Shown: positions 33,461 through 45,614 of the stretch, in pieces | Position numbering within the stretch: position 1 is the stretch's first letter | Layout: each line of letters begins with the position of its first letter | Source of the DNA: Cavia porcellus | Lineage: Eukaryota > Chordata > Mammalia > Rodentia > Caviidae | Length of the DNA stretch: 64,000 nt | Assembly: GCF_034190915.1 (NCBI RefSeq) | Contig: NW_026947491.1 | Location: forward strand, 24,244,101 to 24,308,100 | Direction: 5' to 3' | Translations under genes and position numbers: made by a program | Notes under the pieces: model-generated | The model's input: the letters and a program-made list of their open reading frames with translations, nothing else | What the model was told of the DNA's origin: nothing | The model's database searches: none

Positions 33461-36049
33461 GACCCAAAGAAGCACTACACTCAGGGCTGTACCAAACAGC
33501 AATGAGTTGTGCCAAAGTAACCAGATGAAGGAATCAAGAAGCATAAATTTCTAGGGAGAGTAAATTACATGAAGAACACCAGGTTACTAAGTAAGGTTTG
33601 TGGTGCAAGTTGGTACTTTATTCATTAAGTCATCTTCCTCTTTCCAATATAGGAGAATAAAACACCTCTACAAATAGAAATTTGTTATCTTTAGAAAAAA
33701 AAAAATTGTGCCTTGCCTTCAGACTGAAAAGTGTAAGACCTAAGAGTCTTTCCTGCATCTGCTATTTCCAATATATCTTCAGCTCAGAAGAATGTATGTG
33801 ACACTTGTGACATGGGTGAGTAACATCTATCTTTCTCTTCTACCTAATCCATAAAGGATGCTGGGAAATGCTGATCACTTATCAGGGAGACATAAAGTAT
33901 CATCTTTATCACAAATTTTTATTAAAACACTTTAAGGCTTTATTTTGATTTTGACTAGAGTGCCTGTTTTGTAAAAGCAAGTGATTATTTTTCCTCCCAG
34001 CACCCTTGTGCCTATTATATTATTGTCACACTATTCAATTTCGTTGACTGCTGTGCATGAATACACAAGTGCAAATGTACAGTAGTATTATTATCAGTAA
34101 AAAGTCTGAGCTTAATTTTAAAATCATGTTGATTAGCCTGGACAGGTAGTAACTATGGGCCACTTAGCTGCAAAGGATTTTCTAAAGAATTAATCAAATC
34201 ACAAATCCTAGGAAAGAAAGTCTTGATACACAGAAACCAATTATGTGAAGAAAGAGTTGCCAAAGCTATTAAAACAAGTATCCGGACACCCCCAGGTTTT
34301 GGAGAACAGAACTCAGAGTCAACACTAATAGTTTTAATGATTCCATGTTTGAAGTCTGAAGTTCTGTGAATGATTCACCTCAAGCATGTTTAAATGTATT
34401 AACTCCTTTGCTTCTGGCAATTTATTTTTGAAATGTCTTCCTTAACATCCAGTTGGGGAGTGCAGTCAGTAAGCACACAGCCCAGCCAGAGTGGAACAAA
34501 GGGAAATGTAAGCAGTGTGCGTGCTGGCTGTGTGTTCTCTCTCATCCTACAACTTTCTTCTATGAGTGGATCCATCTACGGAAAGACTATGGGAAGAAAC
34601 TCCAAAGTCTCTTTTGCTGGGAAAAAGAAGAGGAGGGAGGAAGGTGGTAGGAACAGCAGAACCAGGCCTGGTGTGCCTTAATGGCTGCCCAGTCTTTACC
34701 AGTTCAGCCAAGATGTATCTTCCTTGCTTCATCGGTTTTGGTCTCAGGCAGAAGAATAATCCACTAGCAGGAAAGAGATCTAAGTTCTGCCCCTTTTCAT
34801 TTTGTTTGAATCTCTCCATTTTAATTCTTCTGTATCTCAGATGTTTATTTCTTAAATTTTCATGAAATAGGAAATGTGTGTGACTTAATTTATGTCCACA
34901 ACCTTGTTTATAGAAATAAAATTTAATATATTTACTCAGTTTAAAATTTTAAGTGAAATAAGTGTACATGTATTTTGTAAAGTCAAGCAATTCCCATGCC
35001 ATCGGAGCCCACCTTCAATTCCTGTTTTTATTTGTTCAGATCAATGTCTTTATATTTATTAATTTATTAATTTCATATGCTATCTTTGTCTAAGCATTAC
35101 AAAAGATGAGGAATTTAATTTCTATACTGTCAACTCTCCCTTTTGCATTCCAGTTTTTAGAATTCTGTTCCTATTTTTGGACATTCAGTGCTGGATAAAT
35201 GAGAAAATGCAAGAGCGAGTGTCCATTCCAGCTCCCTCCAAACAGTGGTACCTTGGTTCTAAGGTCCTGCAAGCCAGACATCAAAGGAAAGTTCTCTACT
35301 GCTGAGCTTTTGGGGTTTATTTTTTGTTGGCCAGCCCTCCCCATAAGCGCAAGGATCGCCCAGCTAATTATAGTCTGATCCTTCTCAGGAACATTAGAGG
35401 TTTAACAGGTCTCGAGGTCCCAGCCGAAGCAGGAAGCACTGTGCTAGAACTGTAAATCACCAAGCCTCGTTCTCCGTCCTTCAGTGTGTTCTGCAGCTCC
35501 TTAGCGAGCTGCTGGCTTGGGCTGGGCAAGACTAAGAAAGTGGAGCTAGTTGAGCTTATGCTTAGTAACTCTGGATCAGTTAGTGTTTTGGTTATGTCTG
35601 TCTTGGGAGGCTCTCTCTTTGGCTGTTGTCAGATATATCAAAACAGAACATCTCCAGGAAAATAATTTCAAAGGGCCTAAAATTAATGCATTATTTTAGT
35701 TTTTTCCTAAGCCAGCAAAAGATTGTCTGTCCCTCTCCCTCTGACTCACGTCTGATAATGCAAGCCTCCCAGGCTGCCCTTTAACGGGCTGATTTAGGGT
35801 CCCTGCCCATTTTCCTCTCTTCTCTTTTCATCTTTTTCTCTCTGATGCAATCAGCATGTTGGCCTCAGGCTCACCTCAGTTTTGTTTTATTTTTTAAGGG
35901 GAATAACCTTTTTGGTTGTACAACAGTCTCTGAATCCAAGAGTCTGAAAGTTTGTTTTTGGGTGGGTCACAGAAAAGGAAATTCTCATCAATTATCTACC
36001 TGGAGCACGGCTTGAGTCTCAGCTGCAGTGTTCTAAGTATTTAACTCAG
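33461..36049. other. Repeat-poor unassigned sequence; candidate conserved non-coding DNA
   Basis: No gene recognised. It is notably poor in repeats. Open frames at 34433-34865 overlap in three frames on both strands, so none is convincing. The interval 35330-35830 has balanced composition with AT-core motifs: CAGCTAATTATAG, GGCCTAAAATTAATGCATTA, CTGATAATGCAAGCC and AACGGGCTGATTTAGGG. That pattern is common in conserved developmental enhancers; no more than a suspicion. At 35242-35260, ACAGTGGTACCTTGGTTCT repeats one arm of the fold-back element at 31875-31896. Confidence 0.4.
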
Positions 36050-36215
36050 AATTGAAAAACCTTATTTGAGTCCCAGATGTGCCATGTAATTGCTGTGTGG
36101 TGGGTAAATCATTTCAACTCTTTGAGGCAACTTATGTCAACTAGAAACGAGGATGGTAACATGATACTAATGCGCGGCTGTGAGTGGGTATGTAATAAGT
36201 GTGTAACATCTCAGA
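36050..36215 (+). mobile_element. MIR SINE fragment, sense
   Basis: TTGAGTCCCAGATGTGCCAT, GTAATTGCTGTGTGGTGGGT, AAATCATTTCAACTCTTTGA, GAAACGAGGATGGTAACATG follow the sense MIR core in order. Confidence 0.75.
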
Positions 36216-36669
36216 CTTAACCTGTCTCAGATCAAATTTTTGTCTTGTTTCTCAGTCCTCCTGTACCTCCAGGTCCTCTGGTCATACTTGACATTCTACA
36301 TTCTCCTCCTCAGGTGCAGCACACCAGCAAGCCCATTTGGCTCCAACTTGAAAGTGTATTCTCAATCTTATACCTTGCCCGGCATCCACCACTGCTACCC
36401 TTGTCTGACCTGAACAAAGTTCAGAGACAAACGTCTTTGCTGATTGCTTAGTACCTATGCTTTACTTATTGTTAAAGCATAGCAAATAACAACTGTGTGC
36501 ATGTTACTAAAAATAAAATCTTCATGAATGAGATGCTTTTCTTCATCTTGGAGCACATTTCTAATACTCTAAGACTTGTTCATTTCCTATAGCCAGGCCT
36601 CCTTTTGGCATTTCCTCAAGCTAAGTGTGTCCCTGCCTCAGATCCTCTGGTCCCACACTAGACACCATC
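36216..36669. other. Unassigned sequence
   Basis: Pyrimidine-rich, with no gene. It may contain further 5' sequence of the adjoining L2 but I cannot show it. Confidence 0.4.
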
Positions 36670-37005
36670 GGACCGACTCCATCCTCTTCTGAAGCCTTCT
36701 GCTCAAGTGTCACCTCTCAAAAGGTACTTTCTGACTGTTCTATTTAAAAGCAAATCTCTTCTCCCTCCTGCTGCTTGTGTCTCCTAACCTCTGTCCTCAA
36801 TTGTAACTTCTTCCTCCATACATTCTCCATCTGACATGCTACATACTTCCCCTTTGTGGTATTCTGTTGTGTTTCTCCTTTTATCCATCAACTAGAATTC
36901 ACAACCTCTGAGAGGAGGAATTTGTTTTGTTTCTTGTTTTGCCCTCTAGTACCTACACTAGTGTTGAATCATAGCAAGCCCTCAGTAAACACTTGTTGAA
37001 TAAAG
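36670..37005 (+). mobile_element. L2 LINE, 3' end
   Basis: Reads in order as the L2 3' terminus: CAAGTGTCACCTCTCAAAAG, GTACTTTCTGACTGTTCTAT, CCATCTGACATGCTACATAC, CAACTAGAATTCACAACCTC, TGAGAGGAGGAATTTGTTTT, GCAAGCCCTCAGTAAACACT, TGTTGAATAAAG. One of the better preserved ancient repeats here. Confidence 0.85.
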
Positions 37006-37710
37006 CAACTCAGAGCTCTTCCTTACTTGAGTAATATGGAAAATAATGCATTCCAGATCAACTGTGAAGATTTAATAATAATATGCAAGCACTGTGTAAA
37101 CCATGCAGCGCTGAATAAAAGTCAGCTGTCACAAAAATTTTCATAGGTCTCAGGCACTATATTCTAATGTTGTTCTGTCGGGTAGCCTCCGCATTTGAAA
37201 GGAACCCCTACATATTCTGCCCTGGCATCCCAGTCACCATAGCTCTCCATGGCTCAAGACACTCCTTGAATTCCTAATCCTGAATGGATTAGAGACTTCT
37301 CCAGTTTCTGTACAGGGGATGTGGGTCACAGCCATGACACAGAAGGCGTATTTTTGGGTGCCCTTTGGTGTGTCTCCTTGTGGTTACACATGTGGGCAGG
37401 GCCGCACTCATGGTCATATTAGTAACCCAGTAAAGGGACAGACATAACCAAAGAGAAAAGAGTTACACCTGCTGTACACCAGGTGTCTGGGAAGCAAGGT
37501 AGTGATAGCTTCAGCATATAACTATCGCCATATAACTGCCAAGGAATGTTTTTAAAAGTAAATATTTGTTTCAGGAGGGTTTATTGCAGACATGACTAAG
37601 AGTCACAGTGAGGACAAGGAAAAATTGTAGTGAACTTTGGGGGGGAAATGGCAGTCTACTGAATCTCCATTCTGCTGCCGTCTATAATCAGTTCTCATTT
37701 TGTAACAATC

Positions 37711-37713
<3 letters not shown>
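37006..37713. other. Unassigned sequence
   Basis: No gene or named repeat recognised. A run of G (GGGGGG at about 37640) interrupts otherwise mixed sequence. Confidence 0.45.

Positions 37714-37750
<37 letters not shown>
37714..37750. repeat. (AC)n microsatellite
   Basis: Uninterrupted AC dinucleotides, about 18 units. Likely length-polymorphic. Confidence 0.98.
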
Positions 37751-37753
<3 letters not shown>

Positions 37754-39169
37754 GTACTGTGTGTTTGGAGTCTACATTGTAGGCCTTGTTCTGAAGTTAA
37801 ACATATGGAAGGGATGCGAACACTTGTGGTCCAAACCTAGGGAGGACACTGTCCTTTCCTGACTCCTCCCGCCCCGTGCCACCGCCTGCATGCTTGATTA
37901 TTTGAAACAGATGAGCTAGACATCCACCTTTTCACTGGTTATAAGATAAATGAGTAATTCTACAAGGATAGGAGTCCTTAAGTTCACATGAATGATACAT
38001 GGTTTTAAGCTAGTGGAAAATAATTTCGGAAAATAGATCTTGGTTTCCATGTCAAAAATATATTTCTTTCTAGTATTTTACCCTGACAGCTCAAGAAAAT
38101 ATAATATGAGAATACTACCTGTGGGCGATTTTTTTCCTTTTGGTTTCTAATGCTGAATTTATAATCTCCTCCTAACAATGTGTGACCACACTATTTAAAA
38201 TTCCTGTATCACTTTGACTTGCTGCCATAGTTTCTTCTGAGCAGCAAAGGAAGCTACAGACCTCGGATAGCTTTTACACTATCGGTGTGATAAGGGCACT
38301 GAATATAGAGCGTCAGATGCTTCATCTCAAGGCTGCTTTTGACACCACTTTTGTTAATGATTTCTCCATTTGGGAATATTTCTTTTCGGTACCAAAAGCA
38401 TGTCTAAGGGGTGAAGGAGTGTGGTGAAAATGGGCACTGGTCAGACGCCAGCCAGTCTCCTGCTTGGTCGTGATTGCCACAGCATTCCAAAGGAATGGCT
38501 GGGGGTGGGGGAAGAAATACAAACAAATTTGGGCAGACCCAAGCTTAGAAGAAAAACAATACTTTCACCGAATTTAGCCTCTGCTCTCTGTCATAGAAAA
38601 TTATAATAAGTACAAGAGAATTGCATTCAATTTTGGTCAAGTATTATTCTTGGAATATGCGTTAGTCAGAATTGGCCTCATTAGAAGGGCACTTTTTGAA
38701 CAGCAGTGCAGTGGTTCATGAAGCATGCTGTCTCGTGAGAGGGTGTGATGCAAAGTTTAATGAACTTATTTCACATCTGATATCATTTGCATTTCAAATC
38801 ATTACTCAAACCAAGGCATATATTGAAAAATGAAATGCCAAGAGTTGGAGCACAACACATTCACATAGAAGCATGCAATAACGTGATCGGAAGTGCCAAA
38901 GCCCATTAGTTACAAACATAGGCTTAAGTATCCACACGATGGCCCAGGCAACTGGGTTTTCTTCTTCATCTTCTCGTAAGTTATCGTTTTCCATTACAGC
39001 TACACGTGTACCAAAAGTCACACACCAGTCTACACTGAGGAACATGTTTTCATTTTGCTTCTCTACTTATCGCCTTTATTTTGAAAACAACAGTTGTGGT
39101 TTGAGTTTATCATGGGGCTAAATTTCACACTTGGAAAGGCTCAGGATTTTTTATTTTTCCAGAGGCTCT
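37751..39169. other. Unassigned sequence
   Basis: No gene. Mirrored open frames on opposite strands at 38322-38606 and 38806-39121 argue for chance. No repeat recognised. Confidence 0.45.
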
Positions 39170-39370
39170 AAAATCATTTTCAGCTATATTATCTGATTTG
39201 TGATCATTCTATCAGTATTAAGTAGGTCCAGTGTACTCAGCCTCATGTACCAAATATATTCCATGGATAAGGAAAATGAAGGCATAAGAAAGTAGCTTGC
39301 TGAAGACAACAGTAAAATTTTAAGGGCATCTGCCTAAGTCAACCCTGAGCTAAGCAGTAGATTCAGACAA
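39170..39370 (-). mobile_element. MIR SINE fragment, antisense
   Basis: TTCCATGGATAAGGAAAATG, AAGGCATAAGAAAGTAGCTT, GCTGAAGACAACAGTAAAAT, CTAAGTCAACCCTGAGCTAA track the antisense MIR core (acagatgaggaaactgaggc, agaggttaagtgacttgccc, aaggtcacacagc). Confidence 0.65.
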
Positions 39371-42105
39371 AGACGCATAGAGAAAAATCTGACCTACATT
39401 TTAGCAAAAATGTAGAAAGACTGGGTAAACTAAACTTGTCACATACTTTGTCCATTGACAATTAATTTCAAAATTTGGTAATCCAGAGCAGAGAACCCAA
39501 ATGATATCCAAGCAGAGACACTCAAGCTACTTACCCAAAGCAGGTGCTCTGGGAGGAACCTGGAGCTCTCACATATCAGCAGTTATTTCCAGCTGATTTG
39601 GGCTTCTCACTTAGAACATTATTGTGGCCCTTTATTTCTACAATATAGATAAACTGTTTATGTCTTCAAGACTGGTATTGATTCTAACTCCAACTCTGAA
39701 GTACCTTTTGTTTTGTTTTGCTTTGACCGAGGAAAAAGAGACTGACCTAACTGAATGCATTGGAGTTTTATCGAGATCTAAGGAGTGTGTGTGTAACTTC
39801 CTTAGAGTTTGTTTGATGTCTTTGAGGTAGCGGAGAGGTGGGTACTGTATTAGTCATTCTCACAGGATTCTAGTATTCTGGCTTCTGGCTTAAGGCAGGA
39901 ATTGCCCAGGTATGTCGGATTCATTACTAACATTAAAATCTAAGAGCTTTTTCAACCTCACATTCAGGCTTTATTTTATTTTGGTGACTATTTAGGTAGG
40001 TTACAAAGTCATATAACCTCTATTTTCCATCAGTTAACTCCAGAATTTTAATTCTTAAACATCTCCGCTTAACCACCCACCATGCCTTGATGCCCTGCTA
40101 TTCTGTGCTCTTTAAGATCTTGCAATGTACTCATCCTCCTTTGTAAACATTCCTCTGGAGTGAGGAACTGCCAGAGAATTAGAAATAGGATCTAAAGTTG
40201 CTCGGCTGGTAATTGGTTATGTCCAGGTTAGGAGGTCTCAGGTAAAAAGTGAGGGGAAAAATGATCTCACAGCACTTATCAAGCCATTTTCTTACACAAC
40301 TTTTTCTTGTTTAGCTTTTTAGTTCATTTCTTGGGTTTTTTTTTTTTATGGGGGGGGGGTTGTAGTAATGTTCACACAGCCAAAAATCTGCACTCAATTG
40401 GGCACATAAAAAAATAGCAGACAGGAAGTCTATTTCCTCCCAGAGAGATATTGCGGTTTATGGACTCTGCTTTCATGCCGCAGAGCCAGTGCATTGCTTT
40501 ACTTTTGAATCCACTCTTGGTATTAAGATGTCCCTGGCAACCCCAGAGCTGTTTAAGCACCCACCAGAGTCACAATCTGCCCAGGTAGAGGTGCTTGATT
40601 ACAAAATACTGGTTTATTCTGGGTTTGATTTTGAGTCAATCTGGAATTCTTGGATTTTTCTGGATGATAGAGAAATATAGATTTGTGCATGCTGTAAAAA
40701 ATATATCCATATTCTCTGGAGAGCCGGGCTGCACCCCACAAGAGGGCTGTGTAGCCCCTGCGGCAGGCAGAGAGAGCACTCAGGCAGCCTGTGCATTGCA
40801 CACACACCGGCTCTTGTCCTTTGGGGGCCCAGGTTTCCTGAGAGCTCTCAGATTACAAAGAGAGCAAGCACTTCTCTGCTGACTTGCAGTTGTCTTTCCA
40901 TCTCACTGGCTCTATCTTTAGTTCTTCCTCTTTATGTTTACATCTCCCATACTTGAGTCATAATGGTTACATTTTCAAGAATACAAACACAGATTTTTGG
41001 AGTGTTGGTTACCTTGCTATAGATGCAGAGTGAGACAAAAGGTGGTTCAAATCTCCCACAATCCCGCTAGCTCCACAGGACTAAACCCTAGCTTTGCCTT
41101 TCTGTGAGTGGAAAAGCAAAAATGAAATTGCTGCTCTCTTGTGCTTAAGCTTGACCCATAAAACTGGGCTTATTTGGTTCTAGCTCCTTTCTAGTTGCCT
41201 GTTTTGGGCATAGTGTCTCATGATTTAGAAAAATTATATAAACCCCCAGTTTTTCCTGGGGCATGCCAGAAGCTGCTATTTGTTTCATAAAGATAGTGTG
41301 GGCCTCATCCCACTTACAAAGTTAAGCGAGAGCATTCATGTAGTTGCTTTGCCATCTAATTCAGGCTATGCTGTAGGTATATCTTTCCCTACTGTCCCAG
41401 CCATTATACCAATGAGAACCCATGAGTTTGCACCGGTATCAGTAGTCTCAAGCTGGACTTCTCTAGTGCTCTTGTCGGCTCAGTCCACAGAGGAGATATG
41501 TGCTGTACTCATGTTTTTGCATAGCCCCTCCCTTCTCTGGGACTAATTTTGGTGCCTTGCCTGGCAGAGAAGATAAAACTTGAGTGTTTCTTCAGCCACT
41601 CCCCAGTCCAAACTATGCTGGGAGCTCGATCAAGGGGAATCAGAGAGCTTAGCCTTAGTCTCAGTTTCTCTAACTTGTTTAGGACTCTTTGGCACAGTCT
41701 TCAAAGAAACAAACCTAACAGGAAACAAACTGTTGCTGGCTGTAGCTTGATTTGGAAGTAATGCCCATCCTCTGCTCATTATATAGAGAAATCACATGTA
41801 GGGCTGAATCTTCTGCCAGCTGATGTGGGCATTCTGGGGCCGGGAGTGGGTGGATGTTCTTGTTTTCTTGAGCAATGACTGTTCTGAGTTTTCTTGGTTC
41901 TGATTTGGTACCAACCACTGCACACAGAAAGAAAAACAACTGTAATTCTTTTCATTGATTAGCAAGTTTTTACCATGCATCAGGGCTGGTTCCAGTCTTC
42001 ATTTTTCTTACCTTTTACTGCAAGTCACTTTAAGGTGTAGGTTTTATTGTCTTTATTTTTTAGATTAATGAAGAAGTACAGTTCAAATCTCTTAACAAAA
42101 AGAGG
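39371..42105. other. Unassigned sequence
   Basis: No gene recognised. A T run (40336-40347) followed almost directly by a G run of ten (40350-40359) lies near 40340. Short open frames of 62-95 codons at 40372-40882 and 41280-41980 overlap on both strands and are not supported. The 41180-41780 interval is GC-balanced with no recognised family. Confidence 0.45.
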
Positions 42106-42360
42106 TGGGAATGTGTAGCAGTTAAGGATATGAACTCAACAACTGGGCTGCCTCGTTTTGAATGTCAGATCTCACCACTTGTTGCACAAACTTCAGCAAG
42201 TACTTATGTTTCTTATGCCTCAGTTTCTGCATCTATTAAATGAGGACCCAACATCCTATGACCATTATAGCTTGAGCCAGTTAGTAAACTTAAAGTGAGT
42301 AGTGCAATAATCCTAAATATTAGCTGATACTGTTAGTAGTAGTAACAGTAGGAGGCATAG
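42106..42360 (+). mobile_element. MIR SINE, near full length, sense
   Basis: GTGTAGCAGTTAAGGATATG, AACTGGGCTGCCTCGTTTTG, AATGTCAGATCTCACCACTT, TATGCCTCAGTTTCTGCATC, TATTAAATGAGGACCCAACA follow MIR from its tRNA-like head (agtggttaagagc, gactgcctgggttcgaat) through the core. More of the 5' head is kept than in the other MIR copies here. Confidence 0.85.
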
Positions 42361-43033
42361 AGAAAAGTTGAATGAGACTATCATCTCAGACTTCAGCTAA
42401 AGCTCTAACTTGGACATTGTTCCTAGACCATAAGTACTTTCACTTTCAAAGAAGTTCTGCAGGACTGACTGAAAGGTAGCTGAGTGTTCCTGATTCCACT
42501 ATCCACCAACCAGTTTTACAGAAAAAGAACTAGAAATTGAAGAATCTTTTGATGTGGAGAAATCATGGCACCATTGCATTTTCGGTCCCAGGGGTGATGC
42601 TGTTCATGTTCCCAATACCAGTAAGAAGCCGAAGACACTGTGAGGCCCTTAGAAGAAAGACCAAGACCTTCTCCTCTGCTCAAGGCTCACTAGGAAAGAC
42701 ACCTGCATACAGCTATGGCACTGCCCCTGGAGGAGAGCAGAAATCTAACCTGTCATCCTCCATGTATGGGCCTGATAGAGGCTGTTGTGCTTGCCTTTTC
42801 CCTGACAGATGCTTAAGTAGCAGCCCTTGATGGCAAAGTGGGGAAGGAGGTTAAGTGGTGTGGTTGTGCATGTATGTGCATGTCTGTGGCCCTTGTGCAT
42901 AGGTGTGCATGTGCATATTCATACACATTGGTAAAAGTTATGGAACAAAAGAACCTGAGGACATGAAAGTCATTGTTCCAAACTTGTTAGTATTAATGAA
43001 GAAATTAGACTAGGAAATTAAAGCTGCTGCTTT
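42361..43033. other. Unassigned sequence
   Basis: A 97-codon open frame (42537-42830) lacks recognisable motifs. A TGTGCATG-rich stretch lies at about 42866-42915. GAGGCCCTTAGAAGAAAGAC at about 42641 resembles GAGGCCCTTATAAAGACCAG at 43742, hinting that both blocks derive from one repeat or gene copy. Confidence 0.4.
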
Positions 43034-43047
43034 AAAATCTCTAGGGA

Positions 43048-43246
43048 CATTAGTTCATTGAAAAGAATGGTTTGTGTTTATATTGTTTGATCAATTTTTC
43101 ATGCCTATGTCTTGTCATCTGAGTGACTGCTTTGAAGATACACAATATATTACCCATTGTTAATCTCCTGTTATCTTGTTTTGAAATTCTGTATGTTTAT
43201 TTTACTGTTTTTTCTCTTTAAAACTAAACAAACAAACAAACAAACA
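43048..43246 (+). mobile_element. 199-bp 5'-truncated L1 insertion with perfect TSD
   Basis: Flanked by an identical 14-bp target-site duplication, AAAATCTCTAGGGA, at 43034-43047 and 43247-43260. The insert is only L1 3' UTR: one 3' module (TTTGAAGATACACAATATAT, CCCATTGTTAATCTCCTGTT, ATCTTGTTTTGAAATTCTGT) followed by CTCTTTAAAACTAAACAAAC and an (AAAC)n tail. It defines the true 3' terminus of this L1 family and is one of the youngest L1 events in the window. Confidence 0.93.
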
Positions 43247-43260
43247 AAAATCTCTAGGGA

Positions 43261-45221
43261 TTGAGCAGTAACATTTTTTTATTCCAAGTTCCTACTTCCT
43301 AGCTCAGCACAGTCATTCCTGAGCCCTGCAACTCAGCATGCTGGGTGGAGCCAGAGAAGACAATTTTCTGGGTGAGAAACTGCTCTAGAACCCCTTTGTA
43401 GTTCTGGCTCTGACCTGCACCATGGCTGGTTACCCGGGCAGCCTCCAGCAAGCACTTCTTTTATGTGGAAGCTAAGGGACCAGAAAAATACTTTGCTGAA
43501 GAGTTGAAGAGGGAGTGTGAAACTCGGACCGAGACCATACATGCTTATGGACCTGAGGACAGCTTGGAGGCCCGGTGTCCCTACAACCAGGAGCTGAGTG
43601 GCTGTGGCTTGGAAATGGTATCAGCCACCAACACTCAAACAGAAGAGTGGGGTGCAATTTAACACCTTTGTCAATGGGGGGCAGGAGAAAGGAAGATGGT
43701 CCCCACCAAAACGAGTCCTATCTGTGAGAACCCAAGACCGTGAGGCCCTTATAAAGACCAGAACCTTAGTCTTAAAGTCTGTGTCAAGGCCGGAGTGTGG
43801 GCTGTGATTGCTCACACATGGGACTGAGCAGAAACAATTGGGCTGGAAGTCATTCTCCTAGTTTCAAGGGAACCATGCTGCCAAGGGAGCCAGAACACTA
43901 ATTGGGCTGCTGAAGCCTGTGACAAATCAACCCAGCTCCCAGATCCCTGAACTGAAATCATCAAGCAGCAGAGTGGGGAAGTTGTGGTGGCCCCAGTGTC
44001 TGCTTTAGATGCAATCATGGAAGACAGTGGACAAAAAGACTCCTTCCAGAGCACTAAAGCCACAGCCACCAGATCAGCTGAGCAAAGGACTTGCGCCACC
44101 AGCAGGGGTTTGGAAGTTTCCACAATTATTTTCCAATAGGACTTGATAATTCTTGTAAATTGATGACAGCTGTGTGTTTCTCATTTTCCCTTTCAGTAGA
44201 AGTTTTTATTTTGGTCATTCCTGCTCCCATTCCTGGATTTTATGTTGCGTGTTCTGGCGCATGTTGCTTGGCTGTCGGTTTGCAGGCCCACGTATTCCAT
44301 AGAGCCTCACCAGGAACTGATGGAGAAGGTGACCTCACCTAAAGCCTCTTCACACCTGATCCGGACACAGGAGCTGGATGAGGCTTGGGACTGGATTCTT
44401 TAGGGAAGGAATGAGGGAATTCTCGATGGATGATAAATATTGTAAAGCTTAACAAAGGGACGAAACTTGGCCAAAAAAACCTAGGCTTTCACTCAGGATC
44501 CATTTTTTCACTTTTTCTCGATTTACAATAGGCACAAGGGCACTCAGAATAAAGATATTTCTAGGCTGACTGACAGACAGAGGGCTGTGTAAAATTCCAC
44601 TTAATGGGTTGTGCATGGACATAGAGAAGATAATTTCATGTTCATGTCTCTCTTTATGGGAGATGTTTTTTATTTCTCCAAACCATAGCTTGGGATTAGC
44701 TACAAGTTACCAGAACCATGCAGAGAAGAGCAGAGCCGCAGAGCCACAGGACACAGGACCTGCATCCTGGCCAGCTCTGTGGTGTCTTGGGCTGCCCACC
44801 TCAGAGCAGGTAGGTGAGGAAGACTTCCTGTGTCCACTCTGCTGAGGCTAATTTGAGTCTTCGCTACCTACAGCCAAATCACTATCCTTTCCTACCACTT
44901 TTTAGTATATTGATAAGGGAGTTCTACAGTTCAAACCCTTCTTTCAGCTCCTGAGCATTGAGATTGGTTCCATATACATTTTGCTTAATCAATATAGGGC
45001 TAAACTATAAACTATGTGAGCTCAGGGACTTGCCTGGTTTGTTTGAAAATTATGAAGCCTATTGCAGACAGAATGTATTATGAATTTGGCTAAAATATCA
45101 ATTATTTTATCAAATAGTGATAGAACTTCTAGAAAAATGAATTTTATTGCAGTGGAATTAATTTTCAATGCACAAAGTTAATTTTTCTTCCCTATTTCCT
45201 TTATTCTTTTATTTATTTATA
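43261..45221. other. GC-richer unassigned block; possible decayed gene copy
   Basis: Between about 43430 and 44130 several frames stay open for 60-100 codons in succession, e.g. 43465-43662 and, in another frame, a stretch at about 43950-44130 reading EIIKQQSGEVVVAPVSALDA. Stops and frame changes break them. This could be a processed pseudogene or a GC-rich repeat; I recognise no family and see no poly(A) tail or target-site duplication. From 44350 to 45220 nothing is recognised. Confidence 0.3.
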
Positions 45222-45355
45222 TTTTGGACAGGTTGTCTTATGTAGTTTAGGCTGGCCTTCAGCTCACTATGCAGCCTAGACAAACCTGGAACTTAGGGCA
45301 CTCCTTCTGCCTCAGCCTACCAGGTGCTGGGATGAAGATGTGTGCACAGTGCAAC
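45222..45355 (-). mobile_element. B1-like SINE, antisense
   Basis: T-rich lead, then GTAGTTTAGGCTGGCCTTCA, GCTCACTATGCAGCCTAGAC, CTGCCTCAGCCTACCAGGTG, CTGGGATGAAGATGTGTGCA: the reverse complement of the B1/7SL body (gcacac..catcccagcac..ggtaggctgaggcag..). Both halves of the internal duplication can be discerned. Confidence 0.8.
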
Positions 45356-45614
45356 CATTAAAATAATCATGCTCATATACACTGAAAATAAGCTAGCAAT
45401 CACATTTTAATTTAATTTCTGGGGATGTTGGTTAGAGTTAGACTAATTTTACACATGATGATCTGATTTTCTGAGCTTTAACAAAATAAAGTTTTGACAA
45501 AAATAGAATAACAGTTTTTCCTTTAGTACTATTGTTTATACAAACTAAATAACGAATAATTGTTTTATCTGAACAAGGCTGTCCAAAATGATACTAAAAG
45601 GTGTTAAAAATTCT
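45356..45614. other. Unassigned AT-rich sequence
   Basis: No recognised repeat or gene. Confidence 0.5.

Noticed and set aside
34433..34865. Exon of a host gene
   Set aside because: Three frames on the plus strand and one on the minus strand are open across the same interval, with no clear splice sites; chance is the simplest reading.
40336..40359. SINE tail
   Set aside because: No A box, B box or target-site duplication lies beside the T and G runs.
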